Positions 17,445-26,661 of a DNA stretch of 64,000 nt are shown here, one piece after another (the first letter of the stretch is position 1; every line of letters begins with the position of its first letter). The position numbers and the translations under genes were made by a program. The stretch lies in the NCBI RefSeq assembly GCF_003206135.1, contig NZ_PZJT01000002.1, forward strand, positions 413,532 through 477,531. Direction: 5' to 3'. The notes beneath the pieces are model-generated. The model had not been told where the DNA came from. It saw only the letters and a program-made list of their open reading frames with translations, and ran no database searches. The DNA comes from Salinicola salarius. Its GTDB lineage: Bacteria; Pseudomonadota; Gammaproteobacteria; Pseudomonadales; Halomonadaceae.

Positions 17445-17459
17445 ATTCGGGGCCAGATA

Positions 17460-18371
17460 CTACGCCGGCGGTTCGGTCGGTGTCTTGCCGCCGATCTTGG
17501 CGGTAATCTCGCGGGCCGTTTCCGCGACTAGTGCGGCAAGCTCGGGCAGGCGGGAATCGTCGATACGGGCCACCGGGCCGGAAACTGAGATCGCGGCCAG
17601 CGGCAGGCCGCTTTCGTCGTGGAGCGTGGCGGCAACGCAGTTGAGACCGATGGCATGCTCCTCGCGATCGACGGCGTAGCCTTGGCGGCGAATCTCGACC
17701 AGCTGTGCGCGCAGCCTGTCGACATCGGTCAGCGTGTTGGGCGTTTCTCCCTCCAGCGTGCGTCCGGCCACGATCTGCTCGAACTCCTGCGGCGGCATCC
17801 ACGCCAACAGCGCCTTGCCGACACCGGAAGCGTGAAGCGGTGCCCGCGAGCCGAGCCGGGTGATCATCCGCATCATCTGTTTGGATTCGCTCTGGGCGAG
17901 ATAGACCACCATGCCGTCGTCGCGGATACCGAGATTGGCGGTTTCCCCGGTGGTGGCGGTCAGGCGGCGCAGAAACGGGCGCGCGGTAGCGACGAAATCC
18001 CGCGCTTCGAGGAAGCTGTTGCCGATGCGGAAGGTCTTGACGTCGATCTTCCACAGCCCGCTTTCGACATCCTGGGTGATGAAGCCCTGCTGGAACAGCG
18101 CCTGCAACAGGCGGTGCGTGGTCGAGGGCGCCAGATCGACGTCTTCGGCAATGTCGGAAAGTGCCAGCCCGTCCGGAGCCGCAGCCAGCCCTTCCAGAAT
18201 GGTCAGACCCCGTACCAGCGACTGGCTGTGTCCGCCGCTGCTCTTGGCGCTGCCGGCCGGCCGGCCGACGGAACGACGTTTGGGCTCTGCCGCGCCGTGT
18301 CGTGGCTGATCGGTCGCTGTCGCCCGAATCCGCTCCTGGTCTGTCACCCGATTCCGCTCTTTGTCCGTCAC
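17460..18371 (-). CDS. IclR-family transcriptional regulator
   Basis: The product is 303 residues. An IclR helix-turn-helix spans about residues 52-110 (LTILEGLAAAPDGLALSDIAEDVDLAPSTTHRLL in sequence order), followed by the ligand-binding domain with the GVGKALLAWMP signature. The first 50 residues are an unusual charged, Gly/Ser-rich extension that begins with an eight-residue duplication from a 24-bp DNA repeat. The start is a GTG and could equally be the second GTG, eight codons in. The gene is next to uraD on the same strand, so it may control ureide genes in the manner of AllR, but this is positional inference. Confidence 0.85.
   Translation of the reverse strand: MTDKERNRVTDQERIRATATDQPRHGAAEPKRRSVGRPAGSAKSSGGHSQSLVRGLTILEGLAAAPDGLALSDIAEDVDLAPSTTHRLLQALFQQGFITQDVESGLWKIDVKTFRIGNSFLEARDFVATARPFLRRLTATTGETANLGIRDDGMVVYLAQSESKQMMRMITRLGSRAPLHASGVGKALLAWMPPQEFEQIVAGRTLEGETPNTLTDVDRLRAQLVEIRRQGYAVDREEHAIGLNCVAATLHDESGLPLAAISVSGPVARIDDSRLPELAALVAETAREITAKIGGKTPTEPPA
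18324..18371. repeat. 24-bp tandem duplication at the 5' end of the IclR gene
   Basis: Units 18348-18371 and 18324-18347 are near-identical and in frame, encoding (V/M)TDKERNR and VTDQERIR. A degenerate third unit lies immediately upstream. Each unit starts with GTG, so the repeat also duplicates a potential start codon. Confidence 0.75.
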
Positions 18372-18449
18372 CCGTCGCCGCTCTCGTGTTCGTCCGTGGT
18401 CAGGCGCTCAGGATAACCGCTCGCTCTCCCAGTGTCTGTGCGCCAGCGG

Positions 18450-18983
18450 CTACGACTTTCGGTCGGCTCGCTGCTCCAGGCGCAGCAGCGCGATCCGGTG
18501 GATCTGCTCGATGGCGGTGCGACGCTCCTCTTCCGGGGAGTGATTCAGGCGCGTCTCGAACGCCTCGAGGATCGCGTGGCGGTCGAGCCCGCGAACGGCG
18601 ATCACGAACGGGAATTCGAAGCGCTCGCGGTAGGCCTGGTTGAGCTTCTCGAAGCGGGCGAACTCTGCCGGCGTGCACTGGTCCAGGCCGGCGCCGGCCT
18701 GCTCCGAGCGGGAGTCGTCGGTCAGCTCGCCGGCGACCGCCGCCTTGCCGGCCAGATCGGGATGGGCGCGGATCAGCGCGAGCTGGGCTTCCGGCGATGC
18801 CGCGTCTACCTGCTGGCGCAGCCGCTCGGCCAGCCCGGCTGGGGGGTCCTGCGCCTCGCCGAGACCGGTATCCCAGCTCTGCGCCGCGATCCATGGCGAG
18901 TGTTCGTAGATCTCGCCATAACTGACGATGAAGGCGTCGCGATCCAACTGGCTGGGGCGCGGGGAGAGAAGCATTGTGGCCAT
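18450..18983 (-). CDS. uraD: 2-oxo-4-hydroxy-4-carboxy-5-ureidoimidazoline (OHCU) decarboxylase
   Basis: This 177-residue enzyme catalyses the last step from urate to S-allantoin, decarboxylating OHCU. The motif RAHPDLAGKA near residues 70-80 contains the catalytic histidine, and FEFPFVIAVRG near 125-135 is the family signature. The start at 18983 has a GGAG site; a longer frame upstream is unsupported because it would run through the operator region and into uraH antisense. It is divergent from uraH across a 114-bp interval holding a perfect TTGTATACAA palindrome. Confidence 0.9.
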   Translation of the reverse strand: MATMLLSPRPSQLDRDAFIVSYGEIYEHSPWIAAQSWDTGLGEAQDPPAGLAERLRQQVDAASPEAQLALIRAHPDLAGKAAVAGELTDDSRSEQAGAGLDQCTPAEFARFEKLNQAYRERFEFPFVIAVRGLDRHAILEAFETRLNHSPEEERRTAIEQIHRIALLRLEQRADRKS

Positions 18984-19001
18984 GAGGACTCCGGTTGACC
19001 T

Positions 19002-19011
19002 TTGTATACAA
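19002..19011. promoter_or_regulatory. TTGTATACAA operator between uraD and uraH
   Basis: This is a perfect ten-base palindrome in the divergent uraD/uraH promoter region. The same or near-identical box recurs upstream of seven other regions to 30686. The pattern TNGTNNACNA is typical of GntR/FCD regulators; one such regulator is encoded at 21103 and another at 25882. Confidence 0.7.
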
Positions 19012-19097
19012 ACGCACTTGAATGAGGCTAACGCTTTCCGCGCTCGGCAATCCACTGTTTTCGCGCCCGCCGCGCGTGCCACCCTATCGAGGCCCTC

Positions 19098-19484
19098 ATG
19101 AGCGAAACTTCCCACGGCTATCTGACCACTCACGTGCTGGACACGGCGCTGGGCCGCCCCGCCAGCGAGCTGCGCATCGAACTCTATCGGCTGGAGGGCG
19201 GCACGCGCCTGCGTCTGGCCGACGTGAAGACCAACGCGGACGGCCGCTGCGATGCGCCGCTGCTCGAAGGCAACGACTTCACCGCAGGCGTCTACGAACT
19301 GCTGTTCCACGCCGGCGACTATTTACGGGCCGGCCACACATCCGGCTTACGTGCCAGCCAGTCGTCCCCGGGCCATTTCCTCGACCGGATTCCGCTGCAG
19401 TTCACGGTCGATGCGCCCGGCGAGCACTACCACGTGCCGCTGTTGCTGTCGCCTTTTGCCTACTCCACGTATCGGGGCAGCTAG
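19098..19484 (+). CDS. uraH: 5-hydroxyisourate hydrolase (transthyretin-like)
   Basis: The product is 128 residues, the normal size. It shows the N-terminal motif [12 protein letters not shown] with active-site His12 and ends in the diagnostic C-terminal tetrapeptide YRGS. HIUase opens 5-hydroxyisourate, the urate oxidase product, to OHCU, the substrate of the adjacent UraD. It is transcribed divergently from uraD with a shared operator. No urate oxidase gene is in the window. Confidence 0.93.
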   Translation: MSETSHGYLTTHVLDTALGRPASELRIELYRLEGGTRLRLADVKTNADGRCDAPLLEGNDFTAGVYELLFHAGDYLRAGHTSGLRASQSSPGHFLDRIPLQFTVDAPGEHYHVPLLLSPFAYSTYRGS

Positions 19485-19640
19485 AAAAGCGCTGCACTCG
19501 GCCATGCGTCGTTAAAAATTATCTCGCCATGCTCATTAACAGATACGTTAACTCCGCTGACTCAAGAATTTTTGCCTCGCCTGGCCATCGCTCGCGGCTT
19601 TTCTCCGTCAGTGAAGTTTTCATGTTCCCGGAGATCTATT

Positions 19641-21008
19641 GTGACGACCACGCTGATCCATAACGCCGAACTGATCGCGACGTTCGACGATGCCGAGCGC
19701 GAGCTGCGCAACGCCAGTATCCGGCTGGAGGACAATCGCATCGTTGCCATCGGTCCGGCGGAAGAACTGACAGAAGAGCGAGCCGGACCGGCCGACGTCG
19801 TCATCGATGCTCGCGGCCATGTGATCCTGCCGGGGCTGGTGAATACCCACCATCACTTCTACCAGACCCTGACGCGCAACCTGCCCGCCGGGCAGAACGC
19901 CGAGCTGTTCGACTGGCTGGTGACGCACTATCCGATCTGGGCGCGGCTCGATCCGGAGTCGCTTCACGCCAGTAGCCAGATCGCTGCCGCCGAGCTGCTG
20001 CTCTCCGGCTGCACCACGGCGGCGGACCATACCTACCTCTGGCCCAACGGCGCGCGCATCGACGACCAGATCGCGGCGGTCTCCGAGCTTGGCCTGCGCT
20101 TTCACGCCTCGCGGGGGTCAATGTCGGTGGGCGAGTCCCAGGGCGGGCTGCCGCCGGACAGCGTGGTCGAATCCGAGCAGGCGATCCTCGACGATACCCA
20201 GCGCGCCATCGAGCGCTATCACGACGCCTCCGAGCGGGCGATGACCCGGATCGTGGTCGCGCCCTGTTCGCCATTTTCGGTCTCCCGCGAGCTGATGCAG
20301 GAGAGCGCCACGCTGGCGCGCCATTACGGCGTGCATCTGCACACGCACCTGGCCGAGACCCGCGACGAGGAAGCCTACTGTCGTGAGCGCTTCGGCTGCA
20401 CGCCGGTGGAGTACGCCGAGCAGGTCGGCTGGGTCGGCAGCGATGTCTGGTTCGCGCACATGGTGCATCCGCATGCCGACGAGATCACGCGACTCGGTGG
20501 TCACTGCTGCGGCGCCGCACATTGCCCCAGCTCCAACATGCGGCTCGGCTCCGGCATCGCGCCGGTGATGGCGATGCACCGCGCCGGCATGCGCGTCGGC
20601 CTGGGGGTCGACGGCAGCGCCTCCAACGATGGTTCGCATCTGCTGGCGGAGGCGCGCCAGGCGATGCTGCTGGGTCGGCTGCAGGGCGACATGAGCGAGA
20701 TCACCGCCCGCCGGATGCTGTGGTTCGCCACCCGTGGCGGGGCATCGGTGCTGGGCCGGGACGATATCGGCCAGCTCGCGGTGGGTAAGGCCGCCGACCT
20801 CATCGGCTTCCGGCTCGACTCGCTGGCGCTGGCCGGCGGCGCGCTCCACGATCCGCTGGCTTCGCTGGTGTTCTGCCAGCCGCCGAACGTCGATCTTTCG
20901 ATCGTCAACGGCGTGCGGCGCGTCGAAGGGGGCCGGCTGCTCGGTCACGATCTCGACGCCATGGTGGCCAGGCACAACGCCTGCGCCCGGCGGCTGGTCA
21001 AGGGTTGA
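19641..21008 (+). CDS. 8-oxoguanine deaminase (amidohydrolase superfamily)
   Basis: The product is 455 residues. Metal-binding motifs of the guanine/cytosine deaminase group are present: NTHHHFYQT near residues 68-76, HLAETRDEE near 235, and GVDGSASNDGSH near 320. The extended pattern matches bacterial 8-oxoguanine deaminases (PA0142 type), which convert 8-oxoguanine to urate and so feed the UraH/UraD pathway. The start is taken as GTG at 19641 because a GGAG site lies seven bases upstream; the frame continues to 19572 without a ribosome binding site. Plain guanine deaminase activity cannot be excluded. Confidence 0.85.
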   Translation: MTTTLIHNAELIATFDDAERELRNASIRLEDNRIVAIGPAEELTEERAGPADVVIDARGHVILPGLVNTHHHFYQTLTRNLPAGQNAELFDWLVTHYPIWARLDPESLHASSQIAAAELLLSGCTTAADHTYLWPNGARIDDQIAAVSELGLRFHASRGSMSVGESQGGLPPDSVVESEQAILDDTQRAIERYHDASERAMTRIVVAPCSPFSVSRELMQESATLARHYGVHLHTHLAETRDEEAYCRERFGCTPVEYAEQVGWVGSDVWFAHMVHPHADEITRLGGHCCGAAHCPSSNMRLGSGIAPVMAMHRAGMRVGLGVDGSASNDGSHLLAEARQAMLLGRLQGDMSEITARRMLWFATRGGASVLGRDDIGQLAVGKAADLIGFRLDSLALAGGALHDPLASLVFCQPPNVDLSIVNGVRRVEGGRLLGHDLDAMVARHNACARRLVKG

Positions 21009-21039
21009 GGAAGACGGGAGGCTGTCATCTCCAGGGGCG

Positions 21040-21049
21040 GCGTATACAA
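21040..21049. promoter_or_regulatory. TTGTATACAA-like box upstream of the GntR gene
   Basis: GCGTATACAA matches the recurrent box at eight of ten positions. It lies 54 bp before the GntR start, a position suited to autoregulation. Confidence 0.5.
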
Positions 21050-21102
21050 TCGAGCCATGGATCAATGGACGTGGAAACGTACGCTGGGTGGAGCGAACAA
21101 CG

Positions 21103-21861
21103 ATGGCAACAAGCGCGAACGCAGCGACAGGGCGGGATGAAGGGCAAGCCGGCAAGCCGACCGGGCGCAGCCGGGGGGCCGGCAAGGCGGGCAACGGCGC
21201 CGAGCGTCACGAAGCGATCTATCAGCAGATTCGCGAGGCGATCGTCGAGCATCGCCTCAGACCCGGGGCGCGTCTGCGCGAGGACGCGCTGGCGGAGGTG
21301 TTCGGTGTCAGCCGCACCGGCATCCGCAAGATTCTCCAGCGCCTCGCGCTCGAGCACCTGGTAACGCTGACGCCGCGCCGTGGCGCCAGCGTCAGCCGGC
21401 CCAGCATCGAGGAGGCGCGAGACGTCTTCGCCGCTCGCCAACTGGTCGAATGCCAACTGATGCCCTGGGTTTCCCGCCGGCTCAAGCCGGCCGACGCCAA
21501 GGCGTTGCGCGAGCTTGCGAAGAGCGAACGTCAGGCCTTGCGGGCCGGCGAGCAGAGCCGGGCCATCCAGCTTTCCGCCCAGTTCCACCAGCGCCTGGCC
21601 GAACTCTCCGGCAACACGCCGCTGGCCGAGTTCATCGAACGCCTATGTTCGCGCTCCTCGCTGATCCTGGCGGTCTATGGATCCTCCGGCCATCTGGGCT
21701 GCGAATCCCACGATCACGACGAACTGGTCACGATGCTGGAAACCGGCAAGGAAGCGCGTGCGGTCGCCTTCATGCAGCGCCACCTCAAGGCGATCGAGGC
21801 GTCGCTGTCGATCGAGGAGAGCGGGGACGAGGCGCCGGATCTGAGCGCGATTTTCGGCTAG
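21103..21861 (+). CDS. GntR-family transcriptional regulator (FCD type), purine cluster
   Basis: The product is 252 residues. The N-terminal winged helix spans about residues 35-100 (AIYQQIREAIVEHRL, then LAEVFGVSRTGIRKIL), followed by an all-helical FCD ligand domain (SAQFHQRLAELSGNTPLAEFI). A Gly/Arg-rich 30-residue tail precedes the HTH. The ATG at 21103 has GGAG ten bases upstream; the longer frame has no ATG between. It sits in the middle of the ureide genes, downstream of the deaminase, and a TTGTATACAA-like box precedes it. I infer that it controls the purine/ureide genes, with an intermediate of the pathway as ligand. Confidence 0.85.
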   Translation: MATSANAATGRDEGQAGKPTGRSRGAGKAGNGAERHEAIYQQIREAIVEHRLRPGARLREDALAEVFGVSRTGIRKILQRLALEHLVTLTPRRGASVSRPSIEEARDVFAARQLVECQLMPWVSRRLKPADAKALRELAKSERQALRAGEQSRAIQLSAQFHQRLAELSGNTPLAEFIERLCSRSSLILAVYGSSGHLGCESHDHDELVTMLETGKEARAVAFMQRHLKAIEASLSIEESGDEAPDLSAIFG

Positions 21862-21875
21862 GGAAAACTCGAGGC

Positions 21876-22607
21876 TCACTCGCCCCAATCGGCGAAACGG
21901 CCCACGAACGGCTTGGGTCGGGGAAAGGCGAGATCGCCGTGCTTGCTGGTGCCGAGCCCCAGCGAGACCAGCGATTCCGCCAGTTTCACCGCGGCGCTGA
22001 CGCCTTCGATGACCGGCATGCCCAGGTCCAGCGTCAGCCGCTCGGTGAGATCCGCCATGCCGCCACAGCCCAGCACGATGGCGCCAATGCCGTCGTCATC
22101 CTTCGCTTGCCGGCACTCCTCCAGCAGCGCCTGATAGGCGTTGCCCGCCGGATTTTCCAGCTCCAGTACCGGCAGGTCGGTCGCTCGGACTCGCCGGCAG
22201 TGATCGCGGAATCCATACTGGTCGAGCAGGTGCTCGGCAATGATTGCGGTGCGCTGCAACGTCGTGACCACGGAGAAGCGCGTACTGACCAGCGTCGCCA
22301 GGTGAAAGCCGGCTTCGGCGATGCCGATGACCGGAGCGCGGGTCAGCTCGCGAGCGGCGAGCAGGCCCGGATCGCCGAAGCAGGCGATGATGTAGGCGTC
22401 CATTCCCATCGCTTCGCCGCGGCGTATCTCCTCGAGCACGCCGACGGCGCTGATCGCCTCGTCGAAGTGGCTTTCGATCGATACCGGCCCGCTGTCGGGC
22501 TGGCTGATGTGGATCTGCGTGTTCCCGGCGGCCACGCGGCTGGCGCAGGCGCCGATCTTGTCTGTCATGCTGGCGGTGGTGTTGGGATTGATGACGTGAA
22601 TACGCAT
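21876..22607 (-). CDS. hpxA: Allantoin racemase (Asp/Glu/hydantoin racemase family)
   Basis: The product is 243 residues. Two conserved active-site cysteines typical of the family lie in IIACFGDPGL (about residue 76) and VLGCGGMADL (about residue 180). The N-terminus IHVINPNTTASMT is characteristic of hydantoin/allantoin racemases. It would interconvert R- and S-allantoin so that the S-specific PuuE-type allantoinase next door can act. It is divergent from puuE across an interval with two operator-like boxes. A hydantoin racemase role is the alternative, but no hydantoinase is nearby. Confidence 0.85.
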   Translation of the reverse strand: MRIHVINPNTTASMTDKIGACASRVAAGNTQIHISQPDSGPVSIESHFDEAISAVGVLEEIRRGEAMGMDAYIIACFGDPGLLAARELTRAPVIGIAEAGFHLATLVSTRFSVVTTLQRTAIIAEHLLDQYGFRDHCRRVRATDLPVLELENPAGNAYQALLEECRQAKDDDGIGAIVLGCGGMADLTERLTLDLGMPVIEGVSAAVKLAESLVSLGLGTSKHGDLAFPRPKPFVGRFADWGE

Positions 22608-22643
22608 GGCTTGCCACCTTGGCGAGAGGGAAAAATCGCGGTA

Positions 22644-22683
22644 CGTTTATTTTGTCCACAAAAATAAACGACTTTGAATACAA
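22644..22683. promoter_or_regulatory. Two operator-like boxes between allantoin racemase and puuE
   Basis: TTGTCCACAA (22652-22661, eight of ten matches) is framed by CGTTTAT (22644-22650) and ATAAACG (22664-22670), making a long imperfect palindrome. TTGAATACAA (22674-22683, nine of ten) follows immediately. The pair lies in the divergent promoter region and is the densest operator cluster seen here. Confidence 0.6.
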
Positions 22684-22751
22684 TATCGATAACGATGGCC
22701 GATGAGACGCGATTCGCGTCGATCGGTTCGGCAACCACAAGGGCGCTGCGC

Positions 22752-23672
22752 ATGATCTCCCTAGACTATCCACGCGATCTGATCGGCTATGGCCGCACGC
22801 CACCGCAAGCCAACTGGCCGGGCCAGGCCCGTGTCGCGGTGCAGTTCGTCCTCAACTACGAAGAGGGCGGCGAGAACAGCATCCTCCACGGCGACAGCCA
22901 CTCCGAACAGTTCCTCTCCGAGATCGCCGGCGCCGAAGCCTACCCCGCTCGCCACCTGAGCATGGAGTCGATCTACGAATACGGCTCGCGGGCCGGCGTG
23001 TGGCGCGTGCTGCGCGAATTCGAGCGGCGCGGCCTGCCGTTGACGGTCTTCGGCGTGGCGATGGCGCTGGAGCGCAACCCGGAAGTCGCCCAGGCATTTC
23101 GCGAGCTGGGCCATGAAATCGCCTGCCACGGCTATCGCTGGATCCACTACCAGAACGTGCCGGAAGCGATCGAGCGCGAGCATCTCGAACGCGCCCTGGC
23201 CATTTTCCAGTCCCTCTACGGCGAGCTGCCGCTGGGCTGGTACACCGGCCGCGACAGCCCCAACACCCGGCGGTTACTGCTCGACCAGGGCGGCTTCCTC
23301 TACGACAGCGACTACTACGGCGACGACCTGCCGTTCTGGAGCGACGTTCAGGACAGCCACGGCCAGACCCATCGTCACCTGATCGTGCCCTACACGCTGG
23401 ATACCAACGACATGCGCTTTGCCTCGCCGACCGGCTTCGATCACGGCGAGCCGTTCTTCCAGTACCTGCGAGATGCCTTCGACGTGCTCTATGAAGAAGG
23501 CGCGGACACGCCGAAGATGCTGTCGATCGGCCTGCATTGCCGGCTGGTCGGCCGACCCGGCCGCTTCCGCGCGCTGCAGCGCTTCCTCGATCATCTCGAA
23601 GCGCACGACCGGGTGTGGATAACTCGCCGTGTGGATATTGCCCGCCACTGGGCTGCCGAGCATCCGGCTTGA
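22752..23672 (+). CDS. puuE: Allantoinase PuuE (polysaccharide-deacetylase fold, metal-independent type)
   Basis: The product is 306 residues. The N-terminal YPRDLIGYGRTPPQANWPG and FVLNYEEGGENS are diagnostic of PuuE, the allantoinase unrelated to amidohydrolases. The conserved TGRDSPNTRRLL stretch lies near residue 165. PuuE opens S-allantoin to allantoate. I chose the ATG at 22752 because known PuuE proteins begin just before YPRDLIGYG; an in-frame ATG at 22695 would add 19 residues without similarity. It is followed after 17 bp by the ureidoglycine aminohydrolase gene, a probable two-gene operon. Confidence 0.9.
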   Translation: MISLDYPRDLIGYGRTPPQANWPGQARVAVQFVLNYEEGGENSILHGDSHSEQFLSEIAGAEAYPARHLSMESIYEYGSRAGVWRVLREFERRGLPLTVFGVAMALERNPEVAQAFRELGHEIACHGYRWIHYQNVPEAIEREHLERALAIFQSLYGELPLGWYTGRDSPNTRRLLLDQGGFLYDSDYYGDDLPFWSDVQDSHGQTHRHLIVPYTLDTNDMRFASPTGFDHGEPFFQYLRDAFDVLYEEGADTPKMLSIGLHCRLVGRPGRFRALQRFLDHLEAHDRVWITRRVDIARHWAAEHPA

Positions 23673-23689
23673 AAAGCAAGGAACCCCTC

Positions 23690-24540
<851 letters not shown>

Positions 24541-24544
<4 letters not shown>

Positions 24545-25842
24545 CCGAAGCGGGAGAGCCGATAGGGCTCCCGCGGTGGCAGGTCGTCCCGGTGGACCGA
24601 TGTGGCAGAGGCGTCGTGTTTGCCGGGGTCGGCCAGGCCCGCGATCATCTCGGCGGTGATCGCCGACTGCGTCAGCCCCAGATGGTGATGGCCGAAGGCC
24701 AGCAACACGCGGCCATTTTCGAGGCGGTCGATGATCGGCAGCGAGTCCGGCAGCGACGGGCGGAAGCCCATCCACGGTGTGGCGTCCTCGGCGTCGAGAT
24801 CGTTCTTGAACAGGCCCCGGCTTAGGCGATGCAACTGCCACGCCCGGCCCATGTTGGGCGGTGCGTCCAGCCCCGCGAACTCCACGGTACCAGCCAGCCT
24901 CAGGCCGGTTTCCATCGGCGTCATGATGAAGCGGCGCTCCAGCGAGGTCACCGCAAAGGGGAGCCGGTCATGCTCGCGGGGCAGCATCAGGTGATAGCCG
25001 CGCTCGGTATCCAGCGGTATGCGCTTGCCGGTGAGTTGCGCGGTCAATGCTGCCGAGTGGGCGCCACAGGCGAGCAGCACGCGGCTCGCTGTCAGTTGTC
25101 GGCTATCGGTGATGAGCCGGACGCCGGAATCGATCACCTGCGCCGAGCGTACCGCCTCCTGGGCAAATTGCACGCCCTGGCGTCGGGCGGCATCCACCAG
25201 GGTATTGACTACCCGCCAAGGATCCAGCACATGGCCCGTGGCCGGGAAGAACAGCCCGCCCAGCAGCGCGTTCGAGAGCTGCGGCGCTGCGCGCTGAATC
25301 GCGCTCCCGTCCCATAGCTCGACCGGCACCTGCTGTTCGCGCATGCGCGACTCGAGCGCTTCCAGCTTCGAGTGCGACTCTGGCTTCTCGTAGACCAGCA
25401 GCGAGCCATCGGCCTTGAGCAGATGGCTGCTGTCGACCGAGGCCAGCAGGCGTTGCCACGCCGCCAGGCTGCGCTCGTTGAGGGCGCGGATACCGGCCAC
25501 GCTCTGGCGGAACGGCGCCGGGCGCAGGTTCAGCACCAGCCGGGTCAGCCACGGCAGCGCGCGGGGCAGATATTTCCAGTCCAGCCGCAGCGGCCCCATC
25601 GGGTCCATCAGCATGCCGGGCAGCGACGTCAGGATCGAGGCATCTGCGATCGGGAAGACCTGCTCGGTGGCGAGATGCCCGGCGTTGCCGTAGGAGGCGC
25701 CGCGTCCGGGCTCCTGCTTGTCGAGCACCAGCACGCGGTGGCCCTGACGCGCCAATGCCAGCGCGCTGGTGACGCCGACGAGGCCGGCGCCGACGACGAT
25801 GATATCGGCATCGGGCGAAGCCGAAGGGGATGAGTCCGACAT
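24541..25842 (-). CDS. lhpB: FAD-dependent D-amino-acid dehydrogenase, probable D-hydroxyproline dehydrogenase
   Basis: The product is 433 residues. The FAD-binding motif VVGAGLVGV lies at about residues 16-24, followed by GRGASYGNAGHLA, and a C-terminal DAO motif includes GFRPSLPDSLPII and FGHHHLGLTQS. These are features of DadA-type dehydrogenases that pass electrons to the respiratory chain. Its neighbours (hydroxyproline 2-epimerase and a DHDPS-family deaminase) indicate oxidation of cis-4-hydroxy-D-proline to pyrroline-4-hydroxy-2-carboxylate, as for LhpB. A general D-amino-acid dehydrogenase role is the alternative. It is the most downstream gene of the minus-strand hydroxyproline set. 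Confidence 0.82.
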
Positions 25843-25881
25843 GCGCTACCTCACGACCAGATCGATGGGGCGGGCAGCGGC

Positions 25882-26544
25882 TCAGGCGCTGCGCAGATTC
25901 TTTTCCAGCACCGCCGCGATGCCTTCCGCGGCGTCCTTGATGTGGTTTTCCAGCAACTGGCAGGCCTTGTCGACGTCGCCCTGGCGCGCCAGTTCCAGCA
26001 ACTGACGGTGCTCGAGTTCCGCCTTCTCGATCTGGCGGGTATAGAGCAGCTGCATGCGGATATAACGCCCGGACTTGGTATTCAACTGGCCGATCATGGC
26101 CAGGGTTTCGGGCAGCCCGGAAGGGGCGTACAGCGCATGGTGAAACGCGAAGTTATAGTCGCTCCAGTTGTCGATCTGGCTGCCGGAATCGAGCGCGGCG
26201 TCGTACTGGCGCAGGATGCTCTCGGCGTGATCGAGATCCGCCGCCGTCAGGTTCGGGATCGCGTAGCGCAGCACGTAGGTCTCGAGCAGCACGCGCAGAT
26301 CGAACAGTTCGCGGATCGCCGCCACGGAGAGTTCGGTGGTGAAGGCGCCGCGATGGGCGTGGAATTCCACCAGCCCTTCGGATTCCAGGGTCAGCAGCGC
26401 TTCCCGAACGGGAATGCGGCTGACGTCGTAGTCCTTGGCCAGCGCGTCCTGTCGCAGTTGGGAGCCGCCCTTGAACTCGCCGCCGAGAATGCGTTCGCGC
26501 AGATCGTCCGCCACGTGCTGGGCTCGGGTCTTGAAAGTCGCCAT
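25882..26544 (-). CDS. GntR-family transcriptional regulator (FCD type), hydroxyproline cluster
   Basis: The product is 220 residues. The winged helix (ADDLRERILGGEFKGGSQL, then LAKDYDVSRIPVREALLTLE) occupies the first 75 residues and an FCD helical domain the rest (FDLRVLLETYVLRYAI; NFAFHHALYAPSG). The ATG at 26544 begins at the conserved family N-terminus; the longer frame is unsupported. It lies inside the hydroxyproline gene set and has a TTGTATGCAA box 33 bp upstream, so autoregulation and control of the catabolic genes are inferred. It is clearly different in sequence from the GntR protein at 21103. Confidence 0.87.
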   Translation of the reverse strand: MATFKTRAQHVADDLRERILGGEFKGGSQLRQDALAKDYDVSRIPVREALLTLESEGLVEFHAHRGAFTTELSVAAIRELFDLRVLLETYVLRYAIPNLTAADLDHAESILRQYDAALDSGSQIDNWSDYNFAFHHALYAPSGLPETLAMIGQLNTKSGRYIRMQLLYTRQIEKAELEHRQLLELARQGDVDKACQLLENHIKDAAEGIAAVLEKNLRSA

Positions 26545-26576
26545 GAAGTGCCATCGTGTCCGCAAAATGTTGGATA

Positions 26577-26586
26577 TTGTATGCAA
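26577..26586. promoter_or_regulatory. TTGTATACAA-like box upstream of the second GntR gene
   Basis: TTGTATGCAA matches the recurrent box at nine of ten positions and extends to ATTGTATGCAAT. It lies 33 bp before the GntR start at 26544, in a 117-bp gap, fitting autoregulation. Confidence 0.6.
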
Positions 26587-26661
26587 TCCAGGAGGCGCTC
26601 GCCGACTTTTCACGCCGTTTCCCGTCCCGCCGGAACGCAACACCGGCTCTGGCGAGAGTGG

